NCBI GenBank assembly: GCA_965204155.1
Contig: OZ241971.1
Coordinates: 186,001 to 250,000 of the forward strand
Direction of reading: 5' to 3'
From: UBA6522 sp965204155
GTDB taxonomy: Bacteria > Pseudomonadota > Gammaproteobacteria > Steroidobacterales > Rariloculaceae
DNA: 64,000 bases
Under the pieces are notes generated by a model, which was given only the letters and a program-made list of their open reading frames with translations, searched no databases and was not told where the DNA came from. Both the position numbers and the translations under genes were made by a program. Positions 1 to 8,679 of the stretch are shown piece after piece; position 1 is the first letter of the stretch, and the number at the start of each line of letters is the position of its first letter.

Positions 1-1
1 C

Positions 2-1024
2 GGCCAGGTCTACTTCGTGCACAACCGGGTCAAGGACATCGACTCCGTCGCCGCGAACCTGGAGCGCCTGCTGCCCGAAGCCGACATCCGGGTCGCCCAC
101 GGCCAGATGCCCGAACGCACGCTGGAAAGCGTCATGCTGGATTTCTATCATCGCCGTTTCAACGTGCTGGTCTGCACGACGATCATCGAGAGCGGCATCG
201 ACATACCCACCGCCAACACCATCATCATCAACCGGGCCGACCGCCTCGGACTGGCGCAGTTGCACCAGATCCGGGGCCGGGTGGGCCGGTCACACCATCA
301 GGCCTACGCCTACCTGATCGCACCGCCTGCACGAGCGCTGACGGCCGACGCGGCCAAGCGGTTGGAGGCCATCGAGGCCCTGGAGGAACTGGGATCGGGG
401 TTCACCCTGGCCACCCACGACCTGGAAATCCGCGGCGCCGGCGAGTTGCTGGGGGAAGACCAGAGCGGGCAGATCCAGGCGATCGGATTCGCGCTCTACA
501 ACGAACTGCTGGGCCGGGCCATCGCCTCGCTGCGGGAGGGCCGGGAACCGGACCTCGAGGCCCCCATGACAGCAGGGCCTGAGGTCGAGATCGGCCTGCC
601 GGCGCTGATCCCGGAAGACTACATGCCGGATGTGCACATGCGGCTGGTCCAGTACAAGCGCATCGCCAGCGCCGCTTCGGAAGATGAACTGCGGGAACTG
701 CAGGTCGAGTTCATCAACCGCTTCGGGCTGCTGCCGGCGCCGGCCGGGACGTTGTTCGAACTGGCCCGGCTCAAGTTGATGGCGCAAGGGCTGGGCATCG
801 AAAAGATTCGCGCTGGCGATACCGGGGGCGTAATCCAATTCGGCGAAGACGCATCCGTCAACCCGGTGCGACTGGTGGAGCTGGTGGGCGACGAATCCGG
901 CGCGTACCGAATGGATGGCCCGTTCAAGCTCAGATTCAAGTGGTCGCTGCGGACCGATGCAGACGCCACCGACGCTCTCGACAATCTACTGAAACGGATC
1001 GGCGCTCGCGGCGAACCCCAGTAG
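2..1024 (+). CDS. mfd: Transcription-repair coupling factor Mfd, C-terminal part (5' end outside window)
   Basis: This is the C-terminal third of Mfd, the ATP-driven translocase that removes stalled RNA polymerase from DNA lesions and recruits UvrA. The frame is open from the first bases, so the start lies upstream of the window. Helicase motifs V and VI of the RecG-like translocase are visible (TTIIESGIDIP near base 180 and QIRGRVGRS near base 270). They are followed by the TRCF C-terminal D7 region, which includes the ALIPEDYMPD.H.RL.QYKRIA stretch typical of the family. The UvrB-homology and RNA polymerase-binding domains are not in the window. The next gene is convergent. The 129-nt gap between them carries a 9-bp inverted repeat (1070-1078 and 1125-1133) that may help end both transcripts. 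Confidence 0.95.
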   Translation, partial: GQVYFVHNRVKDIDSVAANLERLLPEADIRVAHGQMPERTLESVMLDFYHRRFNVLVCTTIIESGIDIPTANTIIINRADRLGLAQLHQIRGRVGRSHHQAYAYLIAPPARALTADAAKRLEAIEALEELGSGFTLATHDLEIRGAGELLGEDQSGQIQAIGFALYNELLGRAIASLREGREPDLEAPMTAGPEVEIGLPALIPEDYMPDVHMRLVQYKRIASAASEDELRELQVEFINRFGLLPAPAGTLFELARLKLMAQGLGIEKIRAGDTGGVIQFGEDASVNPVRLVELVGDESGAYRMDGPFKLRFKWSLRTDADATDALDNLLKRIGARGEPQ

Positions 1025-1153
1025 CTGCGCCGCAAATAAAATCACAGCTGCAGATTCGCTCTCATCCCTGGCTTTCGCTCGTTGTTTGAGGCGAATATCG
1101 GGCAACATTCAATGAGAATGACAGGCGAAAGCCACGCGTTGAATGGCTCACCG

Positions 1154-1684
1154 TTACGCTGCCTGCGTGCGTGCCGGCCTCCCTTCGAACTCGAGCAGGT
1201 ACTCCTTGCGCCAGAGGCCCCCGCCGTAGCCGCCCAGGCCGCCGCCGGTCCGGACGACCCGATGGCACGGCACCAGCACGCTCACCGGGTTGCGACCGAT
1301 GGCGCTGCCCACCGCCCGGACGGCCGCAGGATTGCCGACGGCGCCGGCTATCTCCGCATAGGTTCGGGTCTCGCCGTGGGGTATCCCCAGCAATGCCTGC
1401 CAGACGGCCACCTGAAAGGCTGTCCCGCGCAGGTCCAGGGGAATGGCAGGAGGACCAGACGCACGCGCCGAACCGGCAAAGTACGCGGCCAGTTCGCTTT
1501 CCACCTGCCTGAACAGCGCCTGGTCGGCGTCGCTGACCCGCAGGTTGTACGGCAGCGCGGCCAGCGAACGGCGCGCGTCGCTGCGGTCGGCGAACTCGAT
1601 GAGGCGGCAACCGCCCCGGCCTACGCCCAGTATCAGTTCACCAATGGGGCTGGAAATTCGCTTGACGGAAATACTGTCGTTCAT
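1154..1684 (-). CDS. ogt: Methylated-DNA--protein-cysteine methyltransferase
   Basis: A suicide repair protein that moves the alkyl group from O6-alkylguanine (or O4-alkylthymine) onto its own cysteine. The 176-residue product has the family signature around the acceptor Cys140 (LVPCHRVV) and the helix-turn-helix segment before it (GTAFQVAVWQALLGIPHGETRTY). There is no Ada-type N-terminal zinc domain, so this is an Ogt/MGMT-type single enzyme. The start at 1684 is chosen because its ATG overlaps the TGA of the upstream DUF6152 gene (ATGA), which suggests translational coupling. The symbol ogt is by family; orthology within the family was not tested. Confidence 0.92.
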   Translation of the reverse strand: MNDSISVKRISSPIGELILGVGRGGCRLIEFADRSDARRSLAALPYNLRVSDADQALFRQVESELAAYFAGSARASGPPAIPLDLRGTAFQVAVWQALLGIPHGETRTYAEIAGAVGNPAAVRAVGSAIGRNPVSVLVPCHRVVRTGGGLGGYGGGLWRKEYLLEFEGRPARTQAA

Positions 1685-2688
1685 TCGGCACTCCAAAGCT
1701 GGCAGTCGTAAGGGTTGATCGTCTCGCCGGGCCGGTATGCCCAGGTCTTGGTCATCACCACGGGCTCGGTGAAGATGGCGGGATCCGTGACCGTCACGGA
1801 GTACTCGAGTCGACTGCCCTCGTCATTGACCCTGAATCGCTCCAGGTTGTGGACGGCTTCGGTCTGGGGAATGCCGGTCTTGTCGAAATGCGCGTAGTTG
1901 ATGTGCGTTGTTTCCACGACCAACACATCGCCCTCCCATCGCCCCACCGAATGGCCGAGCAGGCCCGGCTCGGGGTTCGCGGGCACTGCCTCCGGTGTCA
2001 TGTAGATGGTGCGAACCAGATCGTATTCCTCGATGTAGAGCAGGATCCTGTCGCCCTCGTCCACGAACTCCATGGGATACGGGTTCTCCATGATGAAGGC
2101 CATCCCCTTCGGCGCGCAGTTGGCGGTGGGCTCGTCGGCGATGGGATCCCAGCCGGCGCGAGCGGTTCGCGCAAACTCCGTCAGCGGATAACTGTTGTTC
2201 CACAGCCGCCCGGCGCTGGTCCAGACCCGGAACAGGCCGAGTTCCGGATCGGCGGCGACCTCGCCCCGCAGGTCTTCGCCGATGGTGTTGTCGGACCAGC
2301 GGGGGCGTGAAGACAGCAGGACTTCCTGCCCTGACGGCAGCAGCATGTTGCTCACCCACATGGCGGTATCCGACTGCCTGCCGGCGCGGCCGGCCAGGCG
2401 AACGCGGGTACCGACCTCGACAACATCTTCGTCCAGGCCCCATCGGCTCAGTATCGAAACCGACGTGGTTTCGATATCCCAGTCCCGACCGTCATCGTCC
2501 CGCAGGGTGAAGCGGATGTGCGGGTTTTGCCAGAGGACTTCGGTGATTTCCCCTTCGACCTCGACCTCTCGGTTTTCGTAGAAGGGCGCCGAGGAGTGAT
2601 GGGCATTGACAGGGGATCCGGGAAGGATCAGCAAGCTGCACGCGCCCCAAATCGTGACTTGTCCGACCCGACGTATCAAGCTGTTCAT
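1681..2688 (-). CDS. DUF6152 family exported protein (copy A)
   Basis: A 335-residue secreted protein of the DUF6152 family, function unknown. The start at 2688 places a hydrophobic signal peptide (about residues 8-30, ending near NAHHSSAPF) at the N-terminus. An upstream in-frame start at 2742 would add 18 residues in front of it. Recognisable family features are the HHSSAPF start of the mature protein, WQNPH, LFRVWTSAGRLW, a MENPYPMEFVDEGDRILL segment and a RWEGDVLVVETTHIN segment. The ATG of the methyltransferase gene overlaps its stop. It is divergent from the amidohydrolase at 2872. A second family member sits at 34917-35930, also close to an amidohydrolase. Confidence 0.85.
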   Translation of the reverse strand: MNSLIRRVGQVTIWGACSLLILPGSPVNAHHSSAPFYENREVEVEGEITEVLWQNPHIRFTLRDDDGRDWDIETTSVSILSRWGLDEDVVEVGTRVRLAGRAGRQSDTAMWVSNMLLPSGQEVLLSSRPRWSDNTIGEDLRGEVAADPELGLFRVWTSAGRLWNNSYPLTEFARTARAGWDPIADEPTANCAPKGMAFIMENPYPMEFVDEGDRILLYIEEYDLVRTIYMTPEAVPANPEPGLLGHSVGRWEGDVLVVETTHINYAHFDKTGIPQTEAVHNLERFRVNDEGSRLEYSVTVTDPAIFTEPVVMTKTWAYRPGETINPYDCQLWSAE

Positions 2689-2871
2689 GATTTCGACTCC
2701 GGGGTTTTGGCGTTCGAACCCGCTCAGTTTACGCCATTGCAAGGCGATCCGGTGTGCTGGCCGCCGTGCCTGTCGCTCGCGACACGGCCATCAGCACGCA
2801 GCATTAGTGATACACCTTCGAATTATCTATGCTATCGGCCCCGAACGTCACAAGAATTGCAAGGATTCACC

Positions 2872-4653
2872 ATGCCGATCCACCCAACCCGCCGCTCTGC
2901 GGCTGCCCGATGCCCGTTCGTTGCCTCACGGCAATTCCCTCTCCTTTCGGGTTCGCTACTCATCATGCTCGGTTCGGCACTGACCAGCGTCGGCACGGCA
3001 CAGACGACCGACGCGGACAGTGAGGACTGGTGCGCCATCAGCGGCGATCTCGTGCTGACGAACGGGCGGTTCCTGACCGTGGACGCAGACGATTCCATCC
3101 AGTCCACGGTCAGGATCCGAGGCGACCGCATTGTCGCGGCCGGAGACGACGTGGGCAGTTACGACTGCGATCGGCAGATCGATCTGGGCGGGCGAACCGC
3201 GGTCCCCGGACTCATCAACAATCACCTGCATTTCCTGCGCGCCGGCATCCGGCCCGGCCATGACGTCAGGGCGGTTGAAATGTCCACGTCGATAGGCGAG
3301 CTGCAGGAGGCCATCGCCGCCCGCGCCGCCGGGCTGCCACCGGCAACGGACGCACTGGGCGGCGGCGACTTTATTTCAATCGTCGATTCGTGGAGCCCGC
3401 GGCAGTTCGCCGAACAGCGCCGGCCGACGCTGGCGGAACTGGACGAGGCGGCGCCGGATCACGCCGTGTACATGATGGGCTATCCCTTCGGTCCCGGCGT
3501 CACCAACTCCATCGGCAAGCGGTTCTTCGAAGCGGCGGGCGTCGCGGTGAGCGACGAAGGGGCCATCGCCGGCCAGCCGGGTCCGGAACTGAACGAAGCC
3601 CAGCAAGCCTACGAGGTATTGAAGCAAGGCCAGACACTCGATGACAAGCGCCGTTCCCTACGCGAACTCATGCAATTCTCCAACAGCGTGGGCCTGTCCA
3701 CCGTGCTGGAAGGCGGCGGATCGTTCCCCGGGCCCGGCGTGTTCGACGAATACGGCGACTACGACGCCGTCATGGCACTTTGGCGTGAACGCGAGCTGAC
3801 CGTGAGATTCCGGCTGTTCTTCCAGGGATGGGCCACCGTAGACGGCGGCATCGAGACCATCCAGCAGAGGGTGGACAACACGTACATGGGCCTCGGCGAC
3901 GACATGCTGAAAGTCTCGGGATTCGGCGAGAACGTCGTGGCCAATACCACGCCCATCCAGCCGCTGGAGCTGTTTGTCGACGCATACACCATTGCCGCCG
4001 AGCACGGCTGGCTGATCCACCAGCACTCCGTCAACGTGCTGGAGCTGGAGACTCACACCACCGCCTTCGAGCGCGTCAACGAAATCATCCCCATCGCCGA
4101 CCTGCACTGGAACCTGTCCCACGTGCAGGAAATCGACGAAGGCATTCTCGAGCGGCTCAAGGCCATCGGCGCCGGGGTCGCCGTCCAGAATCACTACTAC
4201 CACGGCAGCTTCGCCATGGGCGACGTCGGACCGCCCTACCGCCTGATCCTCGACAGCGGCGCCCACATGAGCGCCGGCAGCGACGGCGGCCCGTTCTCTC
4301 CGTGGGTTTCCATCTACCACATGACCACGGGCCTGACGTCCTACGGCGACCCGATTCTCGCGGACCAGGCCATCACCCGCATGGAAGCGCTGCGCGCCTG
4401 GACCCTGGGCAGCGCCTGGGACGCCCACAGCGAGGACGACCTGGGTTCCATCGAACCGGGGAAACTGGCGGACATCGTGGTGCTCTCCGACGACTACCTG
4501 TCGGTGCCGGATGAGGAGCTGAAGCGACTCAAGTCCGTGCTGACGCTGATCGGCGGCGAGATCGTCTACTCGGACGGTAACCTGGTGGCCTGCGGGGGCA
4601 ACCGGGGGACATGGTTCCGGGACCGGGCGGAGTCGCGTTGCCAGCTTCCGTGA
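2872..4653 (+). CDS. Exported amidohydrolase family protein (Amidohydro_3/YtcJ-like)
   Basis: A 593-residue metal-dependent hydrolase of the amidohydrolase superfamily, closest in pattern to YtcJ/Amidohydro_3 proteins; the substrate is unknown. The ATG at 2872 gives a plausible signal peptide (basic start, hydrophobic core at residues 22-42, mature protein near AQTTDADS). The composite N-terminal beta-sandwich (LVLTNGRFLTVD) precedes the first metal-binding pair H118-x-H120 (NNHLH). Later superfamily landmarks are WLIHQHSVN, WNLSHVQEID and SAGSDGGPFSPW, and the protein closes with the usual GSIEPGKLADIVVLSDDY segment. It is divergent from DUF6152 copy A across 183 nt that should hold both promoters; a weak TATGCT box is at 2828-2833. 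Confidence 0.85.
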   Translation: MPIHPTRRSAAARCPFVASRQFPLLSGSLLIMLGSALTSVGTAQTTDADSEDWCAISGDLVLTNGRFLTVDADDSIQSTVRIRGDRIVAAGDDVGSYDCDRQIDLGGRTAVPGLINNHLHFLRAGIRPGHDVRAVEMSTSIGELQEAIAARAAGLPPATDALGGGDFISIVDSWSPRQFAEQRRPTLAELDEAAPDHAVYMMGYPFGPGVTNSIGKRFFEAAGVAVSDEGAIAGQPGPELNEAQQAYEVLKQGQTLDDKRRSLRELMQFSNSVGLSTVLEGGGSFPGPGVFDEYGDYDAVMALWRERELTVRFRLFFQGWATVDGGIETIQQRVDNTYMGLGDDMLKVSGFGENVVANTTPIQPLELFVDAYTIAAEHGWLIHQHSVNVLELETHTTAFERVNEIIPIADLHWNLSHVQEIDEGILERLKAIGAGVAVQNHYYHGSFAMGDVGPPYRLILDSGAHMSAGSDGGPFSPWVSIYHMTTGLTSYGDPILADQAITRMEALRAWTLGSAWDAHSEDDLGSIEPGKLADIVVLSDDYLSVPDEELKRLKSVLTLIGGEIVYSDGNLVACGGNRGTWFRDRAESRCQLP

Positions 4654-4735
4654 CGCCCGCCAGGCACGCCATTTCCGGACGTTCCACAGAGAAACGAACG
4701 TTTGGGCCTGCAGTCGATACTGCTATGCTACGCGC

Positions 4736-4891
4736 ATGGATACTACCTGGCTTCAATTGGCGGGAATCGTCGCGATACTGGCGTTCCTGTGGACACTTCA
4801 CCGCGATATTTCGGATTTGCGCGAACGCATGGCGCGGCTGGAAGGCTTGTTTGAAGGCTTCACACGGCGTGACGGCGTGCCGGACGGGTAG
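4736..4891 (+). CDS. Small single-span membrane protein, 51 aa
   Basis: A short gene of unknown function. The product is 51 residues: a hydrophobic segment (about residues 5-20, LQLAGIVAILAFLWTL) followed by a charged amphipathic stretch (HRDISDLRERMARLEGLFEGF) that can form a coiled coil. Small proteins with this one-span plus RERMARLEGLFEGF layout are, to my knowledge, common as unnamed ORFs in gammaproteobacteria. No strong ribosome binding site is visible. It ends 24 nt before the 3' end of the convergent tRNA-Sec gene. Confidence 0.6.
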   Translation: MDTTWLQLAGIVAILAFLWTLHRDISDLRERMARLEGLFEGFTRRDGVPDG

Positions 4892-4915
4892 TCGCCGCCA
4901 ACGGATGGAGCACAA

Positions 4916-5008
4916 TGGCGGAGGTGGATGGGAATCGAACCCACCAGCCGGGTTCGCCGGCTCACTGGTTTTGAAGACCAGGGGAGTCACCAGACTCCAT
5001 TCACCTCC
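4916..5008 (-). tRNA. selC: tRNA-Sec (anticodon TCA)
   Basis: Selenocysteine tRNA, read on the minus strand. The anticodon TCA lies at 4972-4974 within the loop CTTCAAA. The features that set tRNA-Sec apart are all visible. The acceptor stem starts GGAGGTG and ends CACCTCC, followed by discriminator G and encoded CCA. The D stem has six pairs (GGAGTC/GACTCC). The variable arm is long, with a 6-bp stem (AGCCGG/CCGGCT). The T arm holds GGTTCGATTCC. The position expected for the eighth acceptor pair is an A-C mismatch. It lies 114 nt downstream of selB on the same strand, completing a selA-selB-selC block. Confidence 0.96.
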
Positions 5009-5122
5009 ATGACGCGTAGCGCTCGGCCCGCTCGAAAACGAACCCGGGACGTCCGGGCTCGCGCCAAAGCCGCTCGCGCGACATCGGGACTCGCGGCCCC
5101 ACCCGCCTATTTTACCAATGCT

Positions 5123-7030
5123 TCAGTGATCCCGGAGCCGGCGGATGTTGCCGGTGCGGATTGTGACGCCTGACGCGTCCAGGTGCTCCATCAACGGTAC
5201 GATGTACTTGCGGGTCGTGCCCAGCAGGTCCCTGACATCCGCCACGGTGAATTCGCCCGGATAGGGGAAGCATTCCGCGAGTCTCTGCTGCACGTCGAGC
5301 AATACGTCCCTGTGCATCACCAAGTGTCGACTGCGGTCATAGGTCTTGAGGCGCACCAGTGCGCCGGTGTCGGTCAGCAGCCGCAGCACGCCGGTTCGGA
5401 CCCGGTCGCCTCTCAGCACGGATTCCACCGGCGGCGGCATCAGCCCGCACGCTTGAAACGACTCCTCGATCTCCTTCGCCACGCGCCGTTCGTCGGCAGA
5501 GAGGCTCGCCAGCGGATCGAAGCCGGTCCGGCTCAGAATGGAAGCGTCATTGCGCAGTTCGCCGCGCGACTGAAGTTCGTTCACGGCATGCTGCAACGCG
5601 GCTTCATCGATATCGACCTTCAGCAGCGTGGGGATACCGGCCATGGCCAGTCCCTGCCGGCGCGGGTATTGGCGATGGAATCGCTCGATGGCAGCGCGGA
5701 TGTCATCCACGAGCCGGTCATGGGCCATTGCATCCATCAGCCGCCCGTCAGACACCTCGATGGCGCCCACGGAGCGAACCGCTGCCTCCATGTCGGCCTC
5801 GGCGATTCCCAACCTCTGCCTCAGCTCCTCGCGATCGACGCTTTCGAACCCCGATTCCTGCAGGCTGGCGCGCACCAGCGCCACGGTATCGCCCGCCGCC
5901 GCACTCTTGAGGCGTGTGACGACCGCGGAATCGAACCGGCGATGCCTGGGTGCGCCGACGTCCAGCATGCTGCCGCCGCCCAGGGTCACCACGGGCGTAA
6001 GGCCGCGCACGATGAATCGCTCTCCCTTCTGAGCGACAACGCCGCGGCGAAAGCGCAGTTGTACCAATCCGGATTCACCCGGTTCCAAGGCGTTCGTCCC
6101 CAGTAGCCGTACCTTGGCGATTTCTTCGGTGGTGCCGAAGAGCACACGTACCGTGGCGCCATTCCTGAGCGGTTCAGCGGCGTGCCGCAGCATCCGCAGA
6201 TCCACGTCCATGCGGCGTGCGGGTTGCAGGTATCCCGGTGCGGCGAGGACATCGCCGCGACTCAACGAGTCCTGCTTGCGGTGTCTCAGGTTCACGGCCA
6301 CGCGCTGCCCCGGAAACGCCGCATCCACCTGACTGTTGTGAATCTGCAGACCGCGAATGCCAGCCGATTCGCCGCCCGGTAGAATCTCCACGGTCTGGTC
6401 GTTGCGCAGCATTCCATCGCGCAGCGTACCGGTGACCACGACCCCGAAACCCCGCATCCCGAACACGCGGTCCACGGGCAGATAGAATCCCTCGTCCGAC
6501 ACCGGCCGGGCGCTCACCGGAATGCCCGCCAGGGCCTCGCGCAGATTCCCCATGCCGTCGCTGCGAAGCGCCGAGGTGTGCACCATCGGCGCACCTTCCA
6601 AAAAGGAACCTGTCAGGTAGTCGCGGACATCCTCCTCGGCCAGGGCGAGTTCGTCGGCATCGACGAGATCCGTCTTGGTCAACACGATAATTCCGCGTTC
6701 CACGCCGAGCAAATCAGCGATGTCGAAATGCTCTCGCGTCTGCGGCATGACGCCTTCGTTGGCGGCGACCACCAGCACGACCCCGTCGATTCCCGTGGCG
6801 CCGGATATCATCGTGCGGATGAAGTCTTCATGACCGGGCACGTCGATCAGGTCGATCATGCCCCGGGACGATTCCAGGTAGGAAAACCCCAGAACGATGG
6901 AAAGGCCCCGCTCCTGCTCCTCCCGCAGCCGATCCGTTTCGATGCCCGTCAGTGCCCGAACCAGCGCCGTCTTGCCGTGATCCACGTGCCCGATGACGCC
7001 AAGCGTGACTTGAGTAGCCGGCGGTCCCAT
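5123..7030 (-). CDS. selB: Selenocysteine-specific elongation factor SelB
   Basis: SelB is the GTPase that carries Sec-tRNA to the ribosome and binds the SECIS hairpin of selenoprotein mRNA. The 635-residue product (E. coli SelB has 614) has the G1 motif GHVDHGKT at residues 14-21, G3 DVPGHED at 63-69 and G4 TKTD at 118-121. EF-Tu-like domains 2 and 3 follow. The C-terminal third is the winged-helix SECIS-binding region, ending in PYPGEFTVADVRDLLGTTRKYIVPLMEHLD-type sequence, which is characteristic of SelB. It lies between selA (66-nt gap) and selC and is probably cotranscribed with selA. Confidence 0.97.
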   Translation of the reverse strand: MGPPATQVTLGVIGHVDHGKTALVRALTGIETDRLREEQERGLSIVLGFSYLESSRGMIDLIDVPGHEDFIRTMISGATGIDGVVLVVAANEGVMPQTREHFDIADLLGVERGIIVLTKTDLVDADELALAEEDVRDYLTGSFLEGAPMVHTSALRSDGMGNLREALAGIPVSARPVSDEGFYLPVDRVFGMRGFGVVVTGTLRDGMLRNDQTVEILPGGESAGIRGLQIHNSQVDAAFPGQRVAVNLRHRKQDSLSRGDVLAAPGYLQPARRMDVDLRMLRHAAEPLRNGATVRVLFGTTEEIAKVRLLGTNALEPGESGLVQLRFRRGVVAQKGERFIVRGLTPVVTLGGGSMLDVGAPRHRRFDSAVVTRLKSAAAGDTVALVRASLQESGFESVDREELRQRLGIAEADMEAAVRSVGAIEVSDGRLMDAMAHDRLVDDIRAAIERFHRQYPRRQGLAMAGIPTLLKVDIDEAALQHAVNELQSRGELRNDASILSRTGFDPLASLSADERRVAKEIEESFQACGLMPPPVESVLRGDRVRTGVLRLLTDTGALVRLKTYDRSRHLVMHRDVLLDVQQRLAECFPYPGEFTVADVRDLLGTTRKYIVPLMEHLDASGVTIRTGNIRRLRDH

Positions 7031-7096
7031 CTGTCATCCAGGGTGGGTGGTGTCGCCAGCCCATTCCACGCAGACATTGGCCAGGCTATTCATGCG

Positions 7097-8512
7097 TCAT
7101 CCCAGCACTTGCCGGAATGCGCTCAGCAGGCCCTCCGAATCGGCGGGAAGCATCGTTCTCGGGTCGAGCACGAGCCGGTCATCGGCCAGCCGCGCGATGA
7201 CCGGCGGCTGCTGGCGGCGCAGGCGTCGTGCCAGCGCTTCCGCCTCCACGCCGTCGGCGGTAACGCGAATCGTCTTCGTGGGCAGTTCCACCATGGGCAG
7301 CGCTCCGCCGCCACTGTAGGTCACGTCGTCGACGATGTCGGCGTTCACGCCCGGCATGTCCTGCAATCGCTTCAGCAGGTGCTGCGCCCGTGCGGCGAGA
7401 CTCGCCTCACTCTCGCTGAACATGCGCAGGACGGGGATCTTCTTCACCGGGTTGTTGGGCGGCAGGTAGAGCCGCAGGGTGGCAGCCAGCGCGGCCAGCG
7501 AGAGCTTGTCGATGCGCAGGGCACGCGCCAGGGGGTTGCGCTTGACCGCATCGATGAGTTCCGGACGGCCGACCATCAATCCCGCCTGGGGGCCGCCCAG
7601 CAGCTTGTCGCCGCTGAAGGTGACCAGGTCCGCGCCGTCGGCGAGGCCTCCCTGGACCGTCTGCCCGGTCATGGAGGCCACGGGCTCGATTTGGGCCAGC
7701 GCACCGCTGCCGAGATCCTGCACGCAAAGCAGTTCGTTGTCGTGGGCGAGCTTCGCGAGTTCCTTCAATGCCGGCTTGGCGCTGAATCCGACGATCCGGA
7801 AATTGCTCGGGTGAACCGCGAGAACGATCCGGGTCCGTTCGCTCAGGGCCGCCGCATAGTCCTCCAGCCGGGTCTTGTTGGTGGTCCCCACCTCGACCAT
7901 CCGGGCGCCGCTCTTGGCGATGACATCGGGCATCCGGAACGATCCGCCGATCTCCACCAGTTCGCCGCGGGACACGATGACTTCACCGTCCGCTGCGAAA
8001 CTCTCCAATGCCAGCATCACCGCCGCAGCACAGTTGTTGACCGCCAGCGCGGCTTCGGCGCCGGTGACGCGGCACAGCAGCGACTCCACGTGGTCCTGAC
8101 GCGAGCCGCGCCCGCCGGTTTCGAGGTCGAACTCCAGGTTCGAATAGCCCCGGGCAGCCGCTTCCATGGCCGCGACCGCCTCGTCCGCCAGCGGCGCCCG
8201 CCCCAGGTTGGTGTGCAGGATGATGCCGGTGGCATTGATCGCGCGGCGCAGGCTCGGTAGCCTCCGTTCCAGCAGCTCCGCCCTCATCAACGCCTGGTAC
8301 TGCGGACCCTGAAAGTCGGGCAGTTCGGTCAGGCCGTTACCCAGGCTGCGCCGAATCCGCGCCAGGTGCTCGCGCATGATGTCGGTCACCTCCTCGGTCG
8401 AGAACTCGGCTCGGAGCGCCGCCCCGCTTTCGGAGGCCAGCCACTTGTCGATGGCCGGAAGCTGCCTGAACAAACCTCGGGAATTCTGAGGGCCGTTACC
8501 CATATTCGGCAT
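7097..8512 (-). CDS. selA: L-seryl-tRNA(Sec) selenium transferase SelA
   Basis: SelA is the PLP-dependent decameric enzyme that converts Ser-tRNA(Sec) to Sec-tRNA(Sec) with selenophosphate. The 471-residue product matches the usual length (463 in E. coli). The N-terminal tRNA-binding part (RQLPAIDKWL), the INATGIILHTNLGRAPL motif and the PLP lysine K303 (TFSGDKLLGGPQ) are present. The start at 8512 is preferred because the family begins shortly before the RQLP motif; an ATG three codons later (8503) is an alternative and neither has a clear ribosome binding site. The selenophosphate synthetase gene selD is not in the window. Confidence 0.96.
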   Translation of the reverse strand: MPNMGNGPQNSRGLFRQLPAIDKWLASESGAALRAEFSTEEVTDIMREHLARIRRSLGNGLTELPDFQGPQYQALMRAELLERRLPSLRRAINATGIILHTNLGRAPLADEAVAAMEAAARGYSNLEFDLETGGRGSRQDHVESLLCRVTGAEAALAVNNCAAAVMLALESFAADGEVIVSRGELVEIGGSFRMPDVIAKSGARMVEVGTTNKTRLEDYAAALSERTRIVLAVHPSNFRIVGFSAKPALKELAKLAHDNELLCVQDLGSGALAQIEPVASMTGQTVQGGLADGADLVTFSGDKLLGGPQAGLMVGRPELIDAVKRNPLARALRIDKLSLAALAATLRLYLPPNNPVKKIPVLRMFSESEASLAARAQHLLKRLQDMPGVNADIVDDVTYSGGGALPMVELPTKTIRVTADGVEAEALARRLRRQQPPVIARLADDRLVLDPRTMLPADSEGLLSAFRQVLG

Positions 8513-8522
8513 TATAGACGGG

Positions 8523-8557
8523 CGCGGCCGCAGGGAACGTGCAACGGCTTGCGGCCG
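8523..8557. terminator. Hairpin between TPR gene and selA
   Basis: A 9-bp perfect inverted repeat (8523-8531 and 8549-8557, core GCGGCCGC) with a 17-nt loop lies just upstream of selA and 122 nt past the end of the TPR gene. There is no U-tract. It could weaken transcription entering selA from upstream or lie in the selA leader. GC-rich chance palindromes are common in this genome, so the call is tentative. Confidence 0.3.
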
Positions 8558-8679
8558 CAACGACGTCTGCGTATCGGATTTCTCAAGACACGGGGCGCGC
8601 AAACCGGCGCGCGCACGGAACGAAAAAACCGGTCAGGCTCGCCGAGACTCGGGAGCCGTGCGCCGGCCCCCTCCAGGAT

